64,000 nucleotides of DNA from assembly GCF_963169125.1 (NCBI RefSeq), contig NC_084802.1:39330607-39394606 (forward strand), given 5' to 3'. A program made the translations under genes and the position numbers. Positions 10,309 to 21,449 of this stretch are shown here, in pieces. The stretch's first letter is position 1, and each line of letters starts with the position of its first letter. This DNA is from Humulus lupulus (Eukaryota; Streptophyta; Magnoliopsida; Rosales; Cannabaceae). A model generated the notes under the pieces. That model did not search any database and was not told the origin of the DNA. It saw only the letters and a program-made list of their open reading frames with translations.

Positions 10309-10742
10309 TGAGCCAAGGTTAAGGGTTCCTGAAGACAAGCTGGGCATGTACACTCATCACTAAAGATAGCTTCACTCAGGGTATGGTAACTATTTATGTA
10401 GTTATGTGCTTAACTACTTAAATGGAATGTAAATGCTTTACCTACACATTGTATTAGGGAGCATGAGATTCTGATAGAGCCTGGCTCTTAACTATATGAT
10501 TACCTGAATATATAAATATGATTATTTGCATGCTGGAGTTAGAGGCATGGTAGGTATGTTGGAAGAGCAGAGATTATGATTAATGTACGAATGCCATGGG
10601 CATGTTTCTACCACTGCAGTGGGTTTGTGTATGTGTTTTGTGAATGTAGTGTGGTAAGATTGTTCTCGTGGGGGGGAAAGCGCGTGATATGCTCATCATG
10701 TTTAATGGGTCAAGTTATTGATTGCAGATTCCACCAGCAGGT

Positions 10743-11762
10743 ATGTATCCATGGCAGATAATGAGACCTGGTGGTGTTTATACAGTGGCTAGGAGTTTTA
10801 GCCAAGGGTTGAGTTCTTCATCTGCCCCTCAGAATTTTCAGCAAATGTTTATAGATGTGCAATTAAGATTTCAGGGGCAAGAGGAAGAGATTAGGAGTTT
10901 GAAGCAACAGTGTAATCTGTCGGGGAACACCTCTTCCTTTTTTATGCCAGGAGTTGCACCAGTTTTGGCTCAGCCTAGGGTTGAGAATAGATGGGAATTT
11001 CTCTATGGAAGCTTTCAGGAGTATTACCCTCCAGTCTTTGAGGGAGGCCTAGATCCATTCAGAGTTGAGCAATGGATTGGCATGATCAGTTCCATTCTTG
11101 ACAGTGTGGGGCTGGTTGGTCACGATAGGGTGATCTGTGCGACATATGTATTGCGGGATGATGCCCAGACATGGTGGGAAGTAGTATCCCAGACACGAGA
11201 CACAGTTGTGATGGACTGGAAAGATTTTAGGCAGCTGTTCAAGGAAAGATATTACTGTGATGCAGCCAAGACTACAAAGATGAAAGAATTTTTTAACCCT
11301 GTTCAGGGAAATGCAACAGTAACCGAGTATGTCATCAAATTTGATGGGTTATCCAAGTTTCCTTTAAATATGGTACCCACAGATTTAGCTCGGAAGGAAA
11401 TGTTTATCCAGGGATTGAATCCCAGAATAGTTCAGGGCATTAGAGTTGCCCCAGTGCATGAAATCTCTACCTACGCTCAGGTGGTTGGGAAGGCTCTTGC
11501 TGTTGAGAGCACATGAAATCAGATTGAGCAAGAGAGTGCTAGAGAGCACGGAGCTTAGGTAGTGATACCTCCATTTATTGGAGCGAGTACGGAAAAGAAC
11601 TGGAGGACTTACCCAAAATGCACTCGGTGTAAGAGGCGTCATTTGGGAGAATGCCGAGCAAAGGCATGTTTGTTTTGTGACATGGTTAGGCATTTCAAGA
11701 AAGATTTCCCAAGGCAAAGAAAGGATGACCAAAATGGGGTGGGTAGCTCGACTCCAGCTTAA
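10743..11762 (+). pseudogene. Gypsy-A gag
   Basis: I place the start at the ATG at 10743 because the frame before it only continues through a TTG. The frame to 11516 encodes a Gypsy capsid: a coiled segment (FQGQEEEIRSLKQQ), YPPVFEGGLDPFRVEQWI, then CATYVLRDDAQTWWE, DWKDFRQLFKERYY, VTEYVIKFDGL and DLARKEMFIQGLNP. This is the usual Retrotrans_gag order. A TGA ends it at 11516. In another frame a zinc-knuckle remnant continues to 11762 (CTRCKRRHLGECRAK, then CLFCDMVRHFKKDF), where the last Cys is replaced by Phe. No protease follows because the element is cut at about 11905. The capsid resembles the Gypsy-C gag at 15786, so the two are related families. Confidence 0.85.
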
Positions 11763-11904
11763 GTGTTCATTTTGAAGGAGTCAAATTCGGAGACTGAGAC
11801 TGAGACTGAGGCTGGTTCCTCAGGGATGGCAGGTCAGCTTTCTTGTTTTGATTTTTGTATTATGCTCACTGGTTTTGGTACCATGCTGTTTCTAGGTTTG
11901 GTCA

Positions 11905-14900
11905 ACTATTTATTGGATTAGAACATGATGGATGGCTATTGTTAATGCTTTGTGACTAGGTTTTCAGCGAGGCTCGGGTTAGGGGACTATGCTTGGAACT
12001 GTGGTGCTCAAGAAGCTTAGGACACAGGTAAGAGAACTGTTTGTACCCGTAGAGTTATGTGTTGTATTGTACTGTGTGTATTGTTTATGGTTTGCTATGT
12101 CATATATGTGAATGTGACTGATCGGCAAGAGCCAGGAGCGGCAAAAGTCGGGGGAGGCAAGATTCGGGAGTAGCAAGGGGCCTAGAACGGTGTTGAGCAC
12201 ATGGTGTAACAACCCAAATTCACTAATTAGGCTTAAGGGCCTTGATTAGTGTGCCTGGAGGGCATAATGGGAATTATGTGTGATTTTAATGATTAAGATG
12301 CATGATTATGACTTAAAGCACGTTATATAGCTATGTGTATTATGTTATGTCATAATTAGGTTATGTGATTTGTACCACGTGGGTGTGGTGATATCAATGT
12401 GATGCACGTGCCGAAACGGTCCTAGAAAGCTAGATAATGGTAACTGGTGATTTGGTAACTTGTGTAACTTTTAGTAACCATAGAGAGTAACAGGTTTTGT
12501 TGGAGAAGTGGTAGAATTGTAATGTAAGTAAAAGGACAAGTGTGCCCTTGAGGTTTAGTTAGGAAGGGGTATTAGTGGAGGGATAAGGTGGTCTTTTGGC
12601 AGTGGTTTAGATGAGTTTCAGCTGAAGGAAAATGTAATCACGTATAACACTTTGGAAATTGATTTATGCTGAATTTTGGAGGCCTAGAAATAGAGTAAAA
12701 GAAAAGTAGAAGAAGGAAGCTGAATTTGAGTCTTGGAAGGAGAATCGAGGGGTTTGAAGTAATCAAATCAAGCCTAGGCCAAGATTACTCAGAGGTAAGG
12801 ATTTGTCTATGATTTGTTTAAGTTTTAAGTCTAATTTTTAGAGAATAAGCATGAATTGAAACAAGATAGTGGTTGGTTTTGCATGAATTCAGAGTTGGAA
12901 TAATCAAAAGAGAAGGTGATTTGAAGCTAGAGTTGAGGTGAATTCAAGCTGGGTTCTTGATTGAGGTAAGAGTGTATCATGTTTAATTTTCGTAACTGTT
13001 ATGGTTTAAGAATCTAAAGGTCTGGTTTGCACTTTTCTCAAGTTTTGGTTCAAGGGTTTGAATCTGAAATTTAAGTATGAATTCTGTGAGTGGTTGTGTA
13101 ATTGAGCTAGATTATAATGTTTATAGGTTGTTGAATGGTCTATTTGGGGTTTTGAATTGGTTTTAGGGCTTAGGTATGAATTCGGGATGGTTTGGAGTGG
13201 TTTGGGTTCGGGAAAAACGCAAGGGAAAACCCAGAAATCTGGGTTCGCGAAGGAGCGCCACGGCCCTGTTCTTGGGCGCCGCGGTGCAAGGCTCTTTCTG
13301 GGCAGAGCAACCTCTCTGACTTGCTGGGCGCCGCGGCGCTAGGCCAATTTCAGAGCATGGGATTTTGCAATTTTGAGCCTTTGCTCCGGGGGTTCGGGGG
13401 ATGTCTTCAGTGCATTGTTTTAGGGATTTGGGGGATTCCAAGAGTGTGGGATTGGTTCCGGGAAGTAGTTTTGGATTGGTTAGTGACAAAGGATGTTTTA
13501 TTTGTGTTGTGACTAGGTCTTTGGAGAGACTCGGGGTAGAGGACCGTGCTCGCGGCTTTGAGGCATCGAAAGCTAGTGAACTGAAAGGTAAGAAAACTGC
13601 ACCCGGTTGTATGATTGTGATGGGACTAAGTGCTCCCGAGAGTTGTATCGTGTCAATGTTGGTATTACGCCATGGGACATGTAAAAGCGGTCTAAGAGTG
13701 TCGTACATGATTTTAGCGCACAGGGCGCGGATTGGCCACTGGCAGCCAAGGGCAACGGGATAACGGAGGGAGCAGCCCGAGGGCGCTAGCCCTAGTTATC
13801 ATTTGTGAACTGTGTTTGATATGTTTTGACATGTTTAGTATGTGGAATACTTGATTGTACCGATTGGCTATATGGTTGAGATTATGTAATGCAATGTGAG
13901 ATACTGACTTGTTTGCTAATTGCTTATGCTCTGTTGTTGTTGTGTTTTCTTCCTGGGCCTTGGCTCACGGGTGCTACGTGGTGCAGGTAAAGGCAAGGGC
14001 AAGCTGGACCAAGCCTGAGATGGAGAGCTCCGAGGTGGAATGTACATAGCCAGCTGTTCGATCACCACGGTCAAGGAGTGGACCAGGACAGGGATCACCT
14101 AACTGCTTGTTTTGCCTTAGTATGGCCGGATGTTGTATACAAACCTTGTGTCTTTTGTAAACGGTCTTTGAACTTAATATTTTTGGGATCCCATGTAACA
14201 GATGATGCTTTTTAATGAAAATGTGGCTTTTGAGACCAAAACGCTTTTAACCCTAGCTCCTTTATAGTTTCAATAACACGATTTTATTTAAATGACTTGA
14301 TTAGCAAGTCTGGCACTTTATAAACACACAGTGTAACGATCTTGGCTATCCAGGGCGTTACACATGGAGTGCAAGCCGTTAGGGCAAGACCCTCCTAGGA
14401 TGCTGGAGTCATCCTCTCGGTGCAAACCGCAAACCCAGGGCTCGAAAAAGCACTTGGGAAGGCATGGCTGCTATATGTTTAGCTTGTTGGCTGCTTCGTT
14501 ATATGATGTTGTAACACTGAACTGCTGCTATATTATACTGCTAAGATGTTATGCTATTGTGCTTATGTGTTAATATGTTGCTATGATGCTATGTTGATGT
14601 ACCTATGTGCTACGATATTGCTATGATGTGATGTTGTTGTGCTACTGTGCCATTGTGTATTCTAATAACAGTTTATAGGTGGTTTATTTCCTTGAATTAA
14701 GTGTTTAATTGTTGGGATAAATTATAGTATGTTGTGCTTTAAGGTTCTCTTGCTAGGCCTTGGCTCACGGGTGCTCTGTGGCGCAGGTAAGGGCAAAGGA
14801 AAAGACCAATCAACCATGAGATAGAGGGCATGGAGCGATGCGTACATGTTTGGCCTATCTGGTCGCCACGGTTGGGGTATTTTGAGGAGCTGCTCATGAA

Positions 14901-15153
14901 CATTGATTTTGTCGCCTAGGTCGACTGTAAAGTAACTTTTTGAGTTGTAAATATGTTTTTAAACAATATTTTTGGGATACCAATGTAACCTTTTTCATGA
15001 TCTAAAAGAACGACCGACTTTTTACACTGAAATCTTATTTAAACAAGTTTACATTTTAATTAACTACATATTTTAACCTAAAACCTTGATTAGTTGTTGA
15101 TTAGCACATTTCAAACTCACTTAGTAACGACTCTAAGGAACTAGGGCGTTACA
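11905..15153 (+). repeat. Truncated 5' LTR of Gypsy-C, split by LTR-B
   Basis: 11905-12204 and 14363-15153 together match 20371-21449. Leader-type signals: acceptor TTGTGACTAG (ends 11959), exon 2 at 11960-12027 (68 nt), donor ACAG|GTAAGAG, acceptor CTCTTGCTAG (ends 14756), exon 3 at 14757-14786 (30 nt), donor CAG|GTAAGG. LTR-B is inserted in what would be intron 2. The LTR ends GGGCGTTACA. Confidence 0.8.
12205..14362 (+). repeat. Solo LTR-B of a related Gypsy family
   Basis: 2,158 bp, from TGTAACAACCC to GGGCGTTACA, flanked by a perfect 5-bp duplication CATGG (12200-12204 and 14363-14367). With no internal region it is a solo LTR, normally made by recombination between two LTRs. It carries the same leader signals: donor CAGAG|GTAAGG (GT 12795), acceptor TTGTGACTAG (ends 13516), exon 2 at 13517-13587 (71 nt), donor AAAG|GTAAGAAAAC and exon 3 at 13957-13986 (30 nt). 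The AG before exon 3 has become GG in this copy. A GC-rich block lies at 13243-13345. Frames at 13157-13763 on both strands are by-products of that block. Confidence 0.9.
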
Positions 15154-15156
15154 ACT

Positions 15157-15168
15157 TGGTATCAGAGC
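15157..15168 (+). other. Primer binding site of Gypsy-C
   Basis: TGGTATCAGAGC, a perfect match to the initiator-Met tRNA-type PBS, 3 bp after the LTR end at 15153. Confidence 0.9.
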
Positions 15169-15386
15169 ATGCCAAGGTTTATGGTTCCTGGAAAATTGAC
15201 TGAACATGTACGCGCTTGTTGTCGAAGACAAGCTCGACTCAGGGTCGGTTAGTATGGAATGAAATATTTGTCTAATTTCTTAATATAATGACTTTATCTG
15301 CTTGTTAATCCTCTTGTTTGTGGCCTTGCTCGGGAGTGGTTCCGAAAGGGATGATCATATCTGATGGATTGAGTCATTGACTGCAG

Positions 15387-16500
15387 ACAAATTTAGAATT
15401 TATGCATCAGAGACATTCAAGGGGTGCAGTCATTGTTAATGCTGGGGTTGCAGATAGTATTCGGGACGGGAATTCTCCATCTGTTCCTGGGGATTGGCAG
15501 TAGGTGTTCGATGATATGCAGGCTAGATTACAAAAGCAAGAGGAAGACATTAAGTGGTTGAGACAGTGGGTTCCACCTGGAAATGTTGCTCCGTGTGTTT
15601 CTACGACATTGGCATAAGTTTTGATTCAGCCTGAGGGTGGATTCAGGTGGAAAATGATGTCTGAAAGATTCCAAAGGCTTTATCCTCCAGTTTTTGAAGG
15701 AGGTTTAGATCCGTTCGGGGATGAATAGTGGAAGGGCATGGTTAGCTCCATCCTCGACTATATAAGAACATAAGGCAATGATAGAGTGGTTTGTGCCACG
15801 TACATGCTACGGGAGGATGCCCGAACATGGTGGGAGGTGGTATCACAGACCCGGAATGTTGTTATGATGGGTTGGGAGAAGTTCCGACAATTACTCAACG
15901 AGAGGTACTATGGTGACGCAATCCGAATTGCGAAGACCAATGATTTTATGAACTTGGTTCAAGGCAGTAAAACGGTGGCAGAATATGTTGACAAATTTGA
16001 TGAGTTAGCCAAGTTTGCATTTGATTTGGTGCCAACAGACGTGGCCCGAAAGAAACGATTCATTCAAGGGCTAAACCCTGGGGTGGCCCATAGAGTTAAG
16101 GTCGTTCCAGTTCATGAGATTTCTACTTATGCTATGATGGTAGGGAAGGCCCTTGCCATAGAGAATGTAGGAGGTGTGATATGGAGCGAGGGTGTCGTGG
16201 GGCTGGAAGCCCAGGCAAGGGTCCCCCCATTTGTAAGAACAGGTTAGGGCGGAGGACCTAGTAGTCAGAAAAGAAAGACCCCTGATAGTTCTACCACTGT
16301 CGGTCATGATGTTCAGGGCAGTCGCCAGGGCGGCAATGAGGTCTGGAGAAGTTATCCAATGTGTGTCAGGTAGAGGAGACGCCATTTGGGTCAATGCCGA
16401 GCGAAGACATGTTTTCTGTGTGGAATAGCTGGGCACATCATGAAGCATTGTCCAGAATCAAAGATAGAAGAATCCAGAAGTACAGATTGCTAGACCTTGG
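15387..16500 (+). pseudogene. Gypsy-C gag
   Basis: It starts after an acceptor-like TTGACTGCAG (ends 15386), the same context as before the Gypsy-A gag. The first part (to about 15780) has stops at 15502-15504, 15615-15617 and 15726-15728 in its frame. It still shows the coiled segment, FEGGLDPF and the capsid start. The open part 15786-16247 reads CATYMLREDARTWWE, WEKFRQLLNERYYGD, VAEYVDKFDELAKF and DVARKKRFIQGLNPG, all capsid motifs. A zinc knuckle CFLCGIAGHIMKHC near 16402 keeps all four zinc ligands, better preserved than in Gypsy-A, but in a shifted frame. No functional gag can be made. Confidence 0.8.
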
Positions 16501-16559
16501 TTCGAGAGTCTGCCTGGAGGCGGCCAGAGCCCGAAGTTGGTTCCTCGAAAATGGCAGGT

Positions 16560-19040
16560 TGGTCTTCTAGTTCTTGTTTTTTATATTATGTTAACTGAGT
16601 TTTGTGCTACGTACCTTTTAATGGAGATATAGACATGGATACCTACCGAATGAATAGAATGTTGTGGGGCTTGAGATTTTGTGTTTGATTAAAGTTAGTA
16701 ATTTCCAAGGAATGAAACAGAGTAGTACAGGCAGAAAATTTGTAGCAAGAACTGGTTGGGATGGTTATGCGATGGCCCTAGTATAGTCCGAAGTCTGGAT
16801 CAGTTGGCTGCTAAGGGGACTCGATTATGACTTTGAAGTGTCTAGCCGTAGTGGTAGGTACCACTAAGGTTATGCTAGGTAGATCAAAGGGAACTGGACA
16901 GGTCAGTGGAATTTCAAATGGGTATGCAAGGGTTTTTCGAGATTGTTGTCATGAATAGGGAATGAAGCATACTACGGGAATAAGGCAAGAATAGAACTAG
17001 CACCAGAGACATCGTGAAGAATAACACTAATTAAACAGCTAAATTTAAAGGTTCAGTCAAGGGAGTTTCTTAACTTAAAGGTGATCAGACAAAACATCTT
17101 ACAATAAGGCGTGCCAACGTCATGGGTTAAGGAGAAGGTCAAGTCTGCAAGAGTTTATGCTATATGTGGAAGCCAAATAAGGTAATTGTTAGGAGTGGTT
17201 ATCCACTACTAAGAATGAAGGATTTATTTAGGTAAGCTATATGTATCTCTGTCAAGAATGGTTTGACTACTTTCAGTTAAGAACAGAATATGGGAACCCC
17301 CGGGTTGTCATCGCCGAGGCTGGGGAAACGAAGATTGCAGGTGAAATTTCAAAAAGGATAAACTCTGAATTCTCTAGTTGGTAGTTAAGGTTACCTAATG
17401 GAAAGTTATATGATTATGCATGAATCAGCTAGGATTGAGCCCACAAGACAATTGTTAAAGGAACACTTTAGGGGATTAGAACACTGTGGGACCGATCAGG
17501 CACCACGACTTCTGTCTGAGACGTCCTTGGGGATGGTTATACCCTTGATAGAAGTAATATAGAAATCTAAAATATGTTTGTGTGGATAGTGGTGTGATGG
17601 ACTTCCAGAGATGCGAATAAGGGGCTTGATCTGCACGTCATGGTGTGAGGGTAGGCACAGGATGGACGAGTACAGGAAGACAGCACGGTGGGCACCGTCC
17701 TTGCTTGGAACATGGGGTGTCAGTGTGGTGCATCAAGGACTAGGGTGCGCCTGTATACACATTGAAGGAGTGATCGTCTGTATCCTATAACAGATATAAG
17801 GATAAGGACTTAGATGTTCTACATGGGAAGTCAAGTTGACAAGTGGTGCTGGTTAGCCACAGTAAGGATGAAGAAATGATTGAGACTGGCCCGAAGCCTG
17901 AGATTGATGAGTAACAGATACACTTCTAAGAATAAACAGTTGAACTCAGGAAGAAGATTTTGTAAGAAATGACTAAGAATTTCACCACCTTAGTACAGAC
18001 GAGTTAGATATGCGAATTGGGTGAGTGATTCGGTGGGTGCTGGTATTGAAGATAAGACACGAGATGAGCTTTGGGTTATCTCTTTATAACTATTATATCC
18101 ATAAAGTTGAGTACTGGGAGGCCCACGACTTGATCTTTTGGTAAGTAGAAAGTGATCATTAGAAGCTAGAAAGGCTATTATGACTCTAGGATATCCTAAG
18201 GTTAGTATGAAGAAATATTGCTATGGACCATTAAAGGTGAATCACCTCAGTTTGTAGGTAAGGTGAGTAAATGCGAAAAGCTATGACCAAATCTATTGGA
18301 TTAACACACTATGGTTGGTGTGAGCAAGATGTCAAAGAGGGGGTGTGTATGGAAGAAGACCATGCGTCCCCACTAGACACCAAAGTCGACAATGTTAGAT
18401 TGAGACTCTTGGGCTCCCATGTTCGGGAAAGGGTCATAAAAGGGTGATGAATATGTGGATGAAACCTAGAATTAACTGTGACAGTTATACGTGGCTCACA
18501 TGGAAGAATAGCTCAGGGTTTGAGTGTTTACCTTACTGAAGGGTGTGGAGTTCGCAAATTTGAGTACGGAAACGTGAGATTCCAAGACTAAGGACTGTGC
18601 ACTTCACTGAATATTGTGGGTTAAGTATAGTAAAATAGTTTGGGGAAAGGAGGAAGAAATTTTGGATCCTAGGTTGGGATAGATCTGCAAGATCCTAATA
18701 AGGATTGGGCTAGGAGCCTACAGTTGGCCTTACTCCAACATGGGTGGTAAAGGCTCATGAGATATTATCGGTGTCAATATTAAGGGGAGAGGTGTGAGTA
18801 CTACCCCCGGGCAAAGAGGTCTTGGAGGTTCAGAGGAATCTGTTGTACAAAAGAAAGGTGGTTAAACCCTAGACACAAGAGATAGAAACATACAACTTAG
18901 ACCATCCTTCTTGTGTTAGTATTGCAAGTAATGATAAGGTGGAGAACCTGGTTCTAGGGTTATAACCAGGGTTATGGAATTATTATCCTGAGAGGTTTGA
19001 ATAAATTTTGAGGACGAAATTTCTGCAAGCAGGGGATAGT
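16560..19040 (+). other. Degenerate interior of Gypsy-C
   Basis: Expected to hold protease, RT, RNase H and integrase, but I find no open frame over 60 codons and no catalytic motif I can defend. The last 100 bp still has the Gypsy pol-end signature (GAGGACGAAATTTCTGCAAG) before the PPT. It is either very decayed pol or a non-coding replacement. Confidence 0.5.
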
Positions 19041-21449
19041 TGTAGCATCCCAAATTTGCTAATAAGGTTTAGGGCCTTGATTAGCGTGCCAGGAGGGCAA
19101 TAATTGATTTAATTATGTTAATATGTGAATTTGATGATGATGTGATAAAAAATGCATGTTTATGTGAATTAATTATGCATGTGGGCCCCATATGGCTTAT
19201 AGGGGCATAATTGTAATTTTAGCTCATTGAGGGCATAAATGTAATACTTATGAATATTGTGATCTTTACCATGTCCGAGTGGTGATATATCTGTGATGCA
19301 CAATTTGAGACAGTCCTAGGGGGCGGTTTTGTTAGAATGTAACAACGGGGTCAAATGCCCAGCTCGGGAGGAGCCTGCGGTACTTTGGGAATATAATATG
19401 TGTTCGAGAATTATCGGGTAACGGGTAGTATTTTGGTAATCATTTGGTTATGTTGGGATTAAATGGGGATTTATAGGAATACTCGGGGACTTAACGGGAG
19501 TGGGTAAATGACTAAATTGCCTTTAGGGTTACTTGAGGATTTAAGATAAGCTTAGGGGTAGATTGGTCATTTTAGCAAATGAGATATACACTTAGAAGCT
19601 TAGGAAATTACTGGAATTCAGAAGAAGATAAAGCATAAAAACTCTCTAGACTCTCTCTCCTTTGGTTCTCCTTTCTTTTCTTTGTGTTTGAAAGCGTTGG
19701 ACTAGCTGGAAGATTTTAACTAAGTTCTTTGAGGATTGGGAAGCTTTAAGCTCAGGGAATCAGTTCAGGAACTGACCTAAGTGTAGAGGTAAGCTTTTAA
19801 ATTGAATTAAATTGTTGAATTTTTCTGGTTTTCTTGAGAACTCAAGCTTGTTTGAGGTTTGGCTTGATTAGCTATGTTTGAATGTGATTTATGGTATGGG
19901 TAAGGATTAGGGAGCTGTTCTTAGGTGGATGTGATGCCTAGGATGTGTAGATGAGGAATCCAAGCTTAATTGTGGGTTTAATTGATGTTTAAATGTGGGA
20001 ATTGAGGTTTAGGCTTGAGGATAATGCAGGAAGAATGGAGGTTTTCTGGGTTTGGGGGTTCGAGCCGCGGCCTAAGGCTGGGCATGTCGCGGTCCGTGTG
20101 TGTGTGAAGGCCAAGGGAGGCCTCTATTCTTGAGGCGCACTGCGGCCCTAGGCAGGGCATGCACGGCCCATGTCTCCCAGCAGGGAGGCATTGTGCCTCT
20201 GTTTTCGGGCGCGCCGCCGCGCTTAAGGGGCTGGGCCGCAGCCCTAACTCAATGTTTAGGCCTTTTGATAGTTCTTGGTTTGAGAACCCAAAAGCTAGGG
20301 CTCGGAATGGGTTTTATCACCCCGATTGATAGAATCCAAGGTTTTGGAGATTAGAAATATATCTTAAAGTTATTTATTGGATTAGAACTTGATGGATACT
20401 ATTGTTAATGCTTTGTGACTAGGTTTTCAGCGAGGCTCGGGTTAGGGGACTATGATCGGGACTATGGTGCTCAGGAAGCTTGGGACACATGTAAGAGAAC
20501 TGTTTGTACCCATAGAGTTATGTGGTGTATTGTTTATGGTTTTCTATGTCATATATGTGAATGTGACTGATCGGCAAGAGCCATGAGCGGCAGAAGCCGG
20601 GGAGGCAAGAGCCGGGATCAGCAAGAGCCGAGAGCGGCAAGGGGTCGAGAACATTGTTGAGCATGTGGAGTGCAAGCCGTTAGGGCGATACCCTCCTAGG
20701 ATGCTGGAGTTATCCTCTCGGTGCAGACTGCAAACCCAGGGCTCGAAAAAACACTTCAGATGGCATGGTCGTTATGTGTTTAGCTTGTTGGCTGCTTCGT
20801 TATATGATGTTGTCACATTGAACTGACGTGATATTATACTGCTATGTTATGATATTGTGCTTATGTGTTAATATGTTGCTATGATGCTATGTTGATGTAC
20901 CTATGTGCTACGATATTGCTATGATGTGATGATGTTGTGCTACTATGCCATTGCGTATTCTAATAACAGTTTATAGGTGGTTTATTGCCTAGAATTAAGT
21001 GTTTATTTGTTGGGATAAATTATATTATGTTGTGCTTTAAGGTTCTCTTGCTGGACCTCGGCTCACGGGTGCTCTGTGGTGCAGGTAAGGGAAAGGAAAA
21101 GACCAATCAACCATGAGTTAGAGGACATGGAGCGGTGCGTACATGTTTGACCTACTGGCTTCCATGGCTGGGGTATTTTGAGGAGTTGGTCATGAACATT
21201 GATTTTGTCACCTAGGTCGACTGTAAAGTAACTTTTTTAGTTGTAAATATGTTTTTAAACAAAAATTTTGGGATCCCAATGTAACCCTTTTCATGATCTA
21301 AAAGAATGACCGAATTTTTACAATGAAATCTTATTTAAACAAGTTTACATTTTAATTAACTACACATTTTAACCTAAAACCTCGATTAGCGAGTGATTAG
21401 CACATTTCAAACTCACTTAGTAATGGCTCTAAGGAAGTAGGGCGTTACA
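19041..21449 (+). repeat. 3' LTR of Gypsy-C (2.4 kb)
   Basis: From TGTAGCATCCC to GGGCGTTACA, preceded by the PPT. Leader-type signals repeat: donor TAGAG|GTAAGC (GT 19789), acceptor TTGTGACTAG (ends 20422), exon 2 at 20423-20490 (68 nt), donor ACAT|GTAAGAG and exon 3 at 21055-21084 (30 nt). The AG before exon 3 has become GG. A GC-rich block lies at 20061-20240, and the frames at 19978-20354 come from it. Confidence 0.9.

Larger units (their letters stand above)
8326..10727 (+). other. Predicted three-intron leader of Gypsy-A
   Basis: Ordered splice-like signals are: donor 1 TTTAG|GTGAGT (GT at 8326); acceptor 1 TTATGACTAG (ends 8861); exon 2 at 8862-8934, 73 nt; donor 2 AGAG|GTAAGAAAAC (GT at 8935); acceptor 2 TTTTCTTGTTCAG (ends 9904); micro-exon 3 at 9905-9933, 29 nt; donor 3 CAG|GTAAAGG (GT at 9934); acceptor 3 TTGATTGCAG (ends 10727), 15 bp before the gag ATG. 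The same order recurs in LTR-B, LTR-C and the solo LTR. Splicing is inferred, with no transcript evidence. Intron 3 would remove the LTR end and the PBS, so genomic RNA would have to stay unspliced. Confidence 0.55.
11905..21449 (+). mobile_element. Gypsy-C, nested Tekay/del-like element with truncated 5' LTR
   Basis: It lies inside Gypsy-A between gag and pol. Its 3' LTR is complete (19041-21449) but the 5' LTR lacks the first 1.3 kb or so. At about 11905 the Gypsy-A sequence runs directly into CTATTTATTGGATTAGAAC, which matches the middle of the 3' LTR near 20371. Order: partial 5' LTR (with solo LTR-B inside), PBS, decayed gag, unrecognisable interior, PPT (AGGGGATAGT) and 3' LTR. No target duplication survives, as expected if one deletion removed both the LTR start and neighbouring Gypsy-A pol. 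Confidence 0.8.

Noticed and set aside
13157..13763. Frames of 60-181 residues on both strands of LTR-B
   Set aside because: Caused by the GC-rich block and leader region of a solo LTR; not conserved in sister LTRs.
19978..20354. Small frames with a Cys/Pro-rich product
   Set aside because: Both strands of the LTR-C GC block give such frames; they lack any domain.
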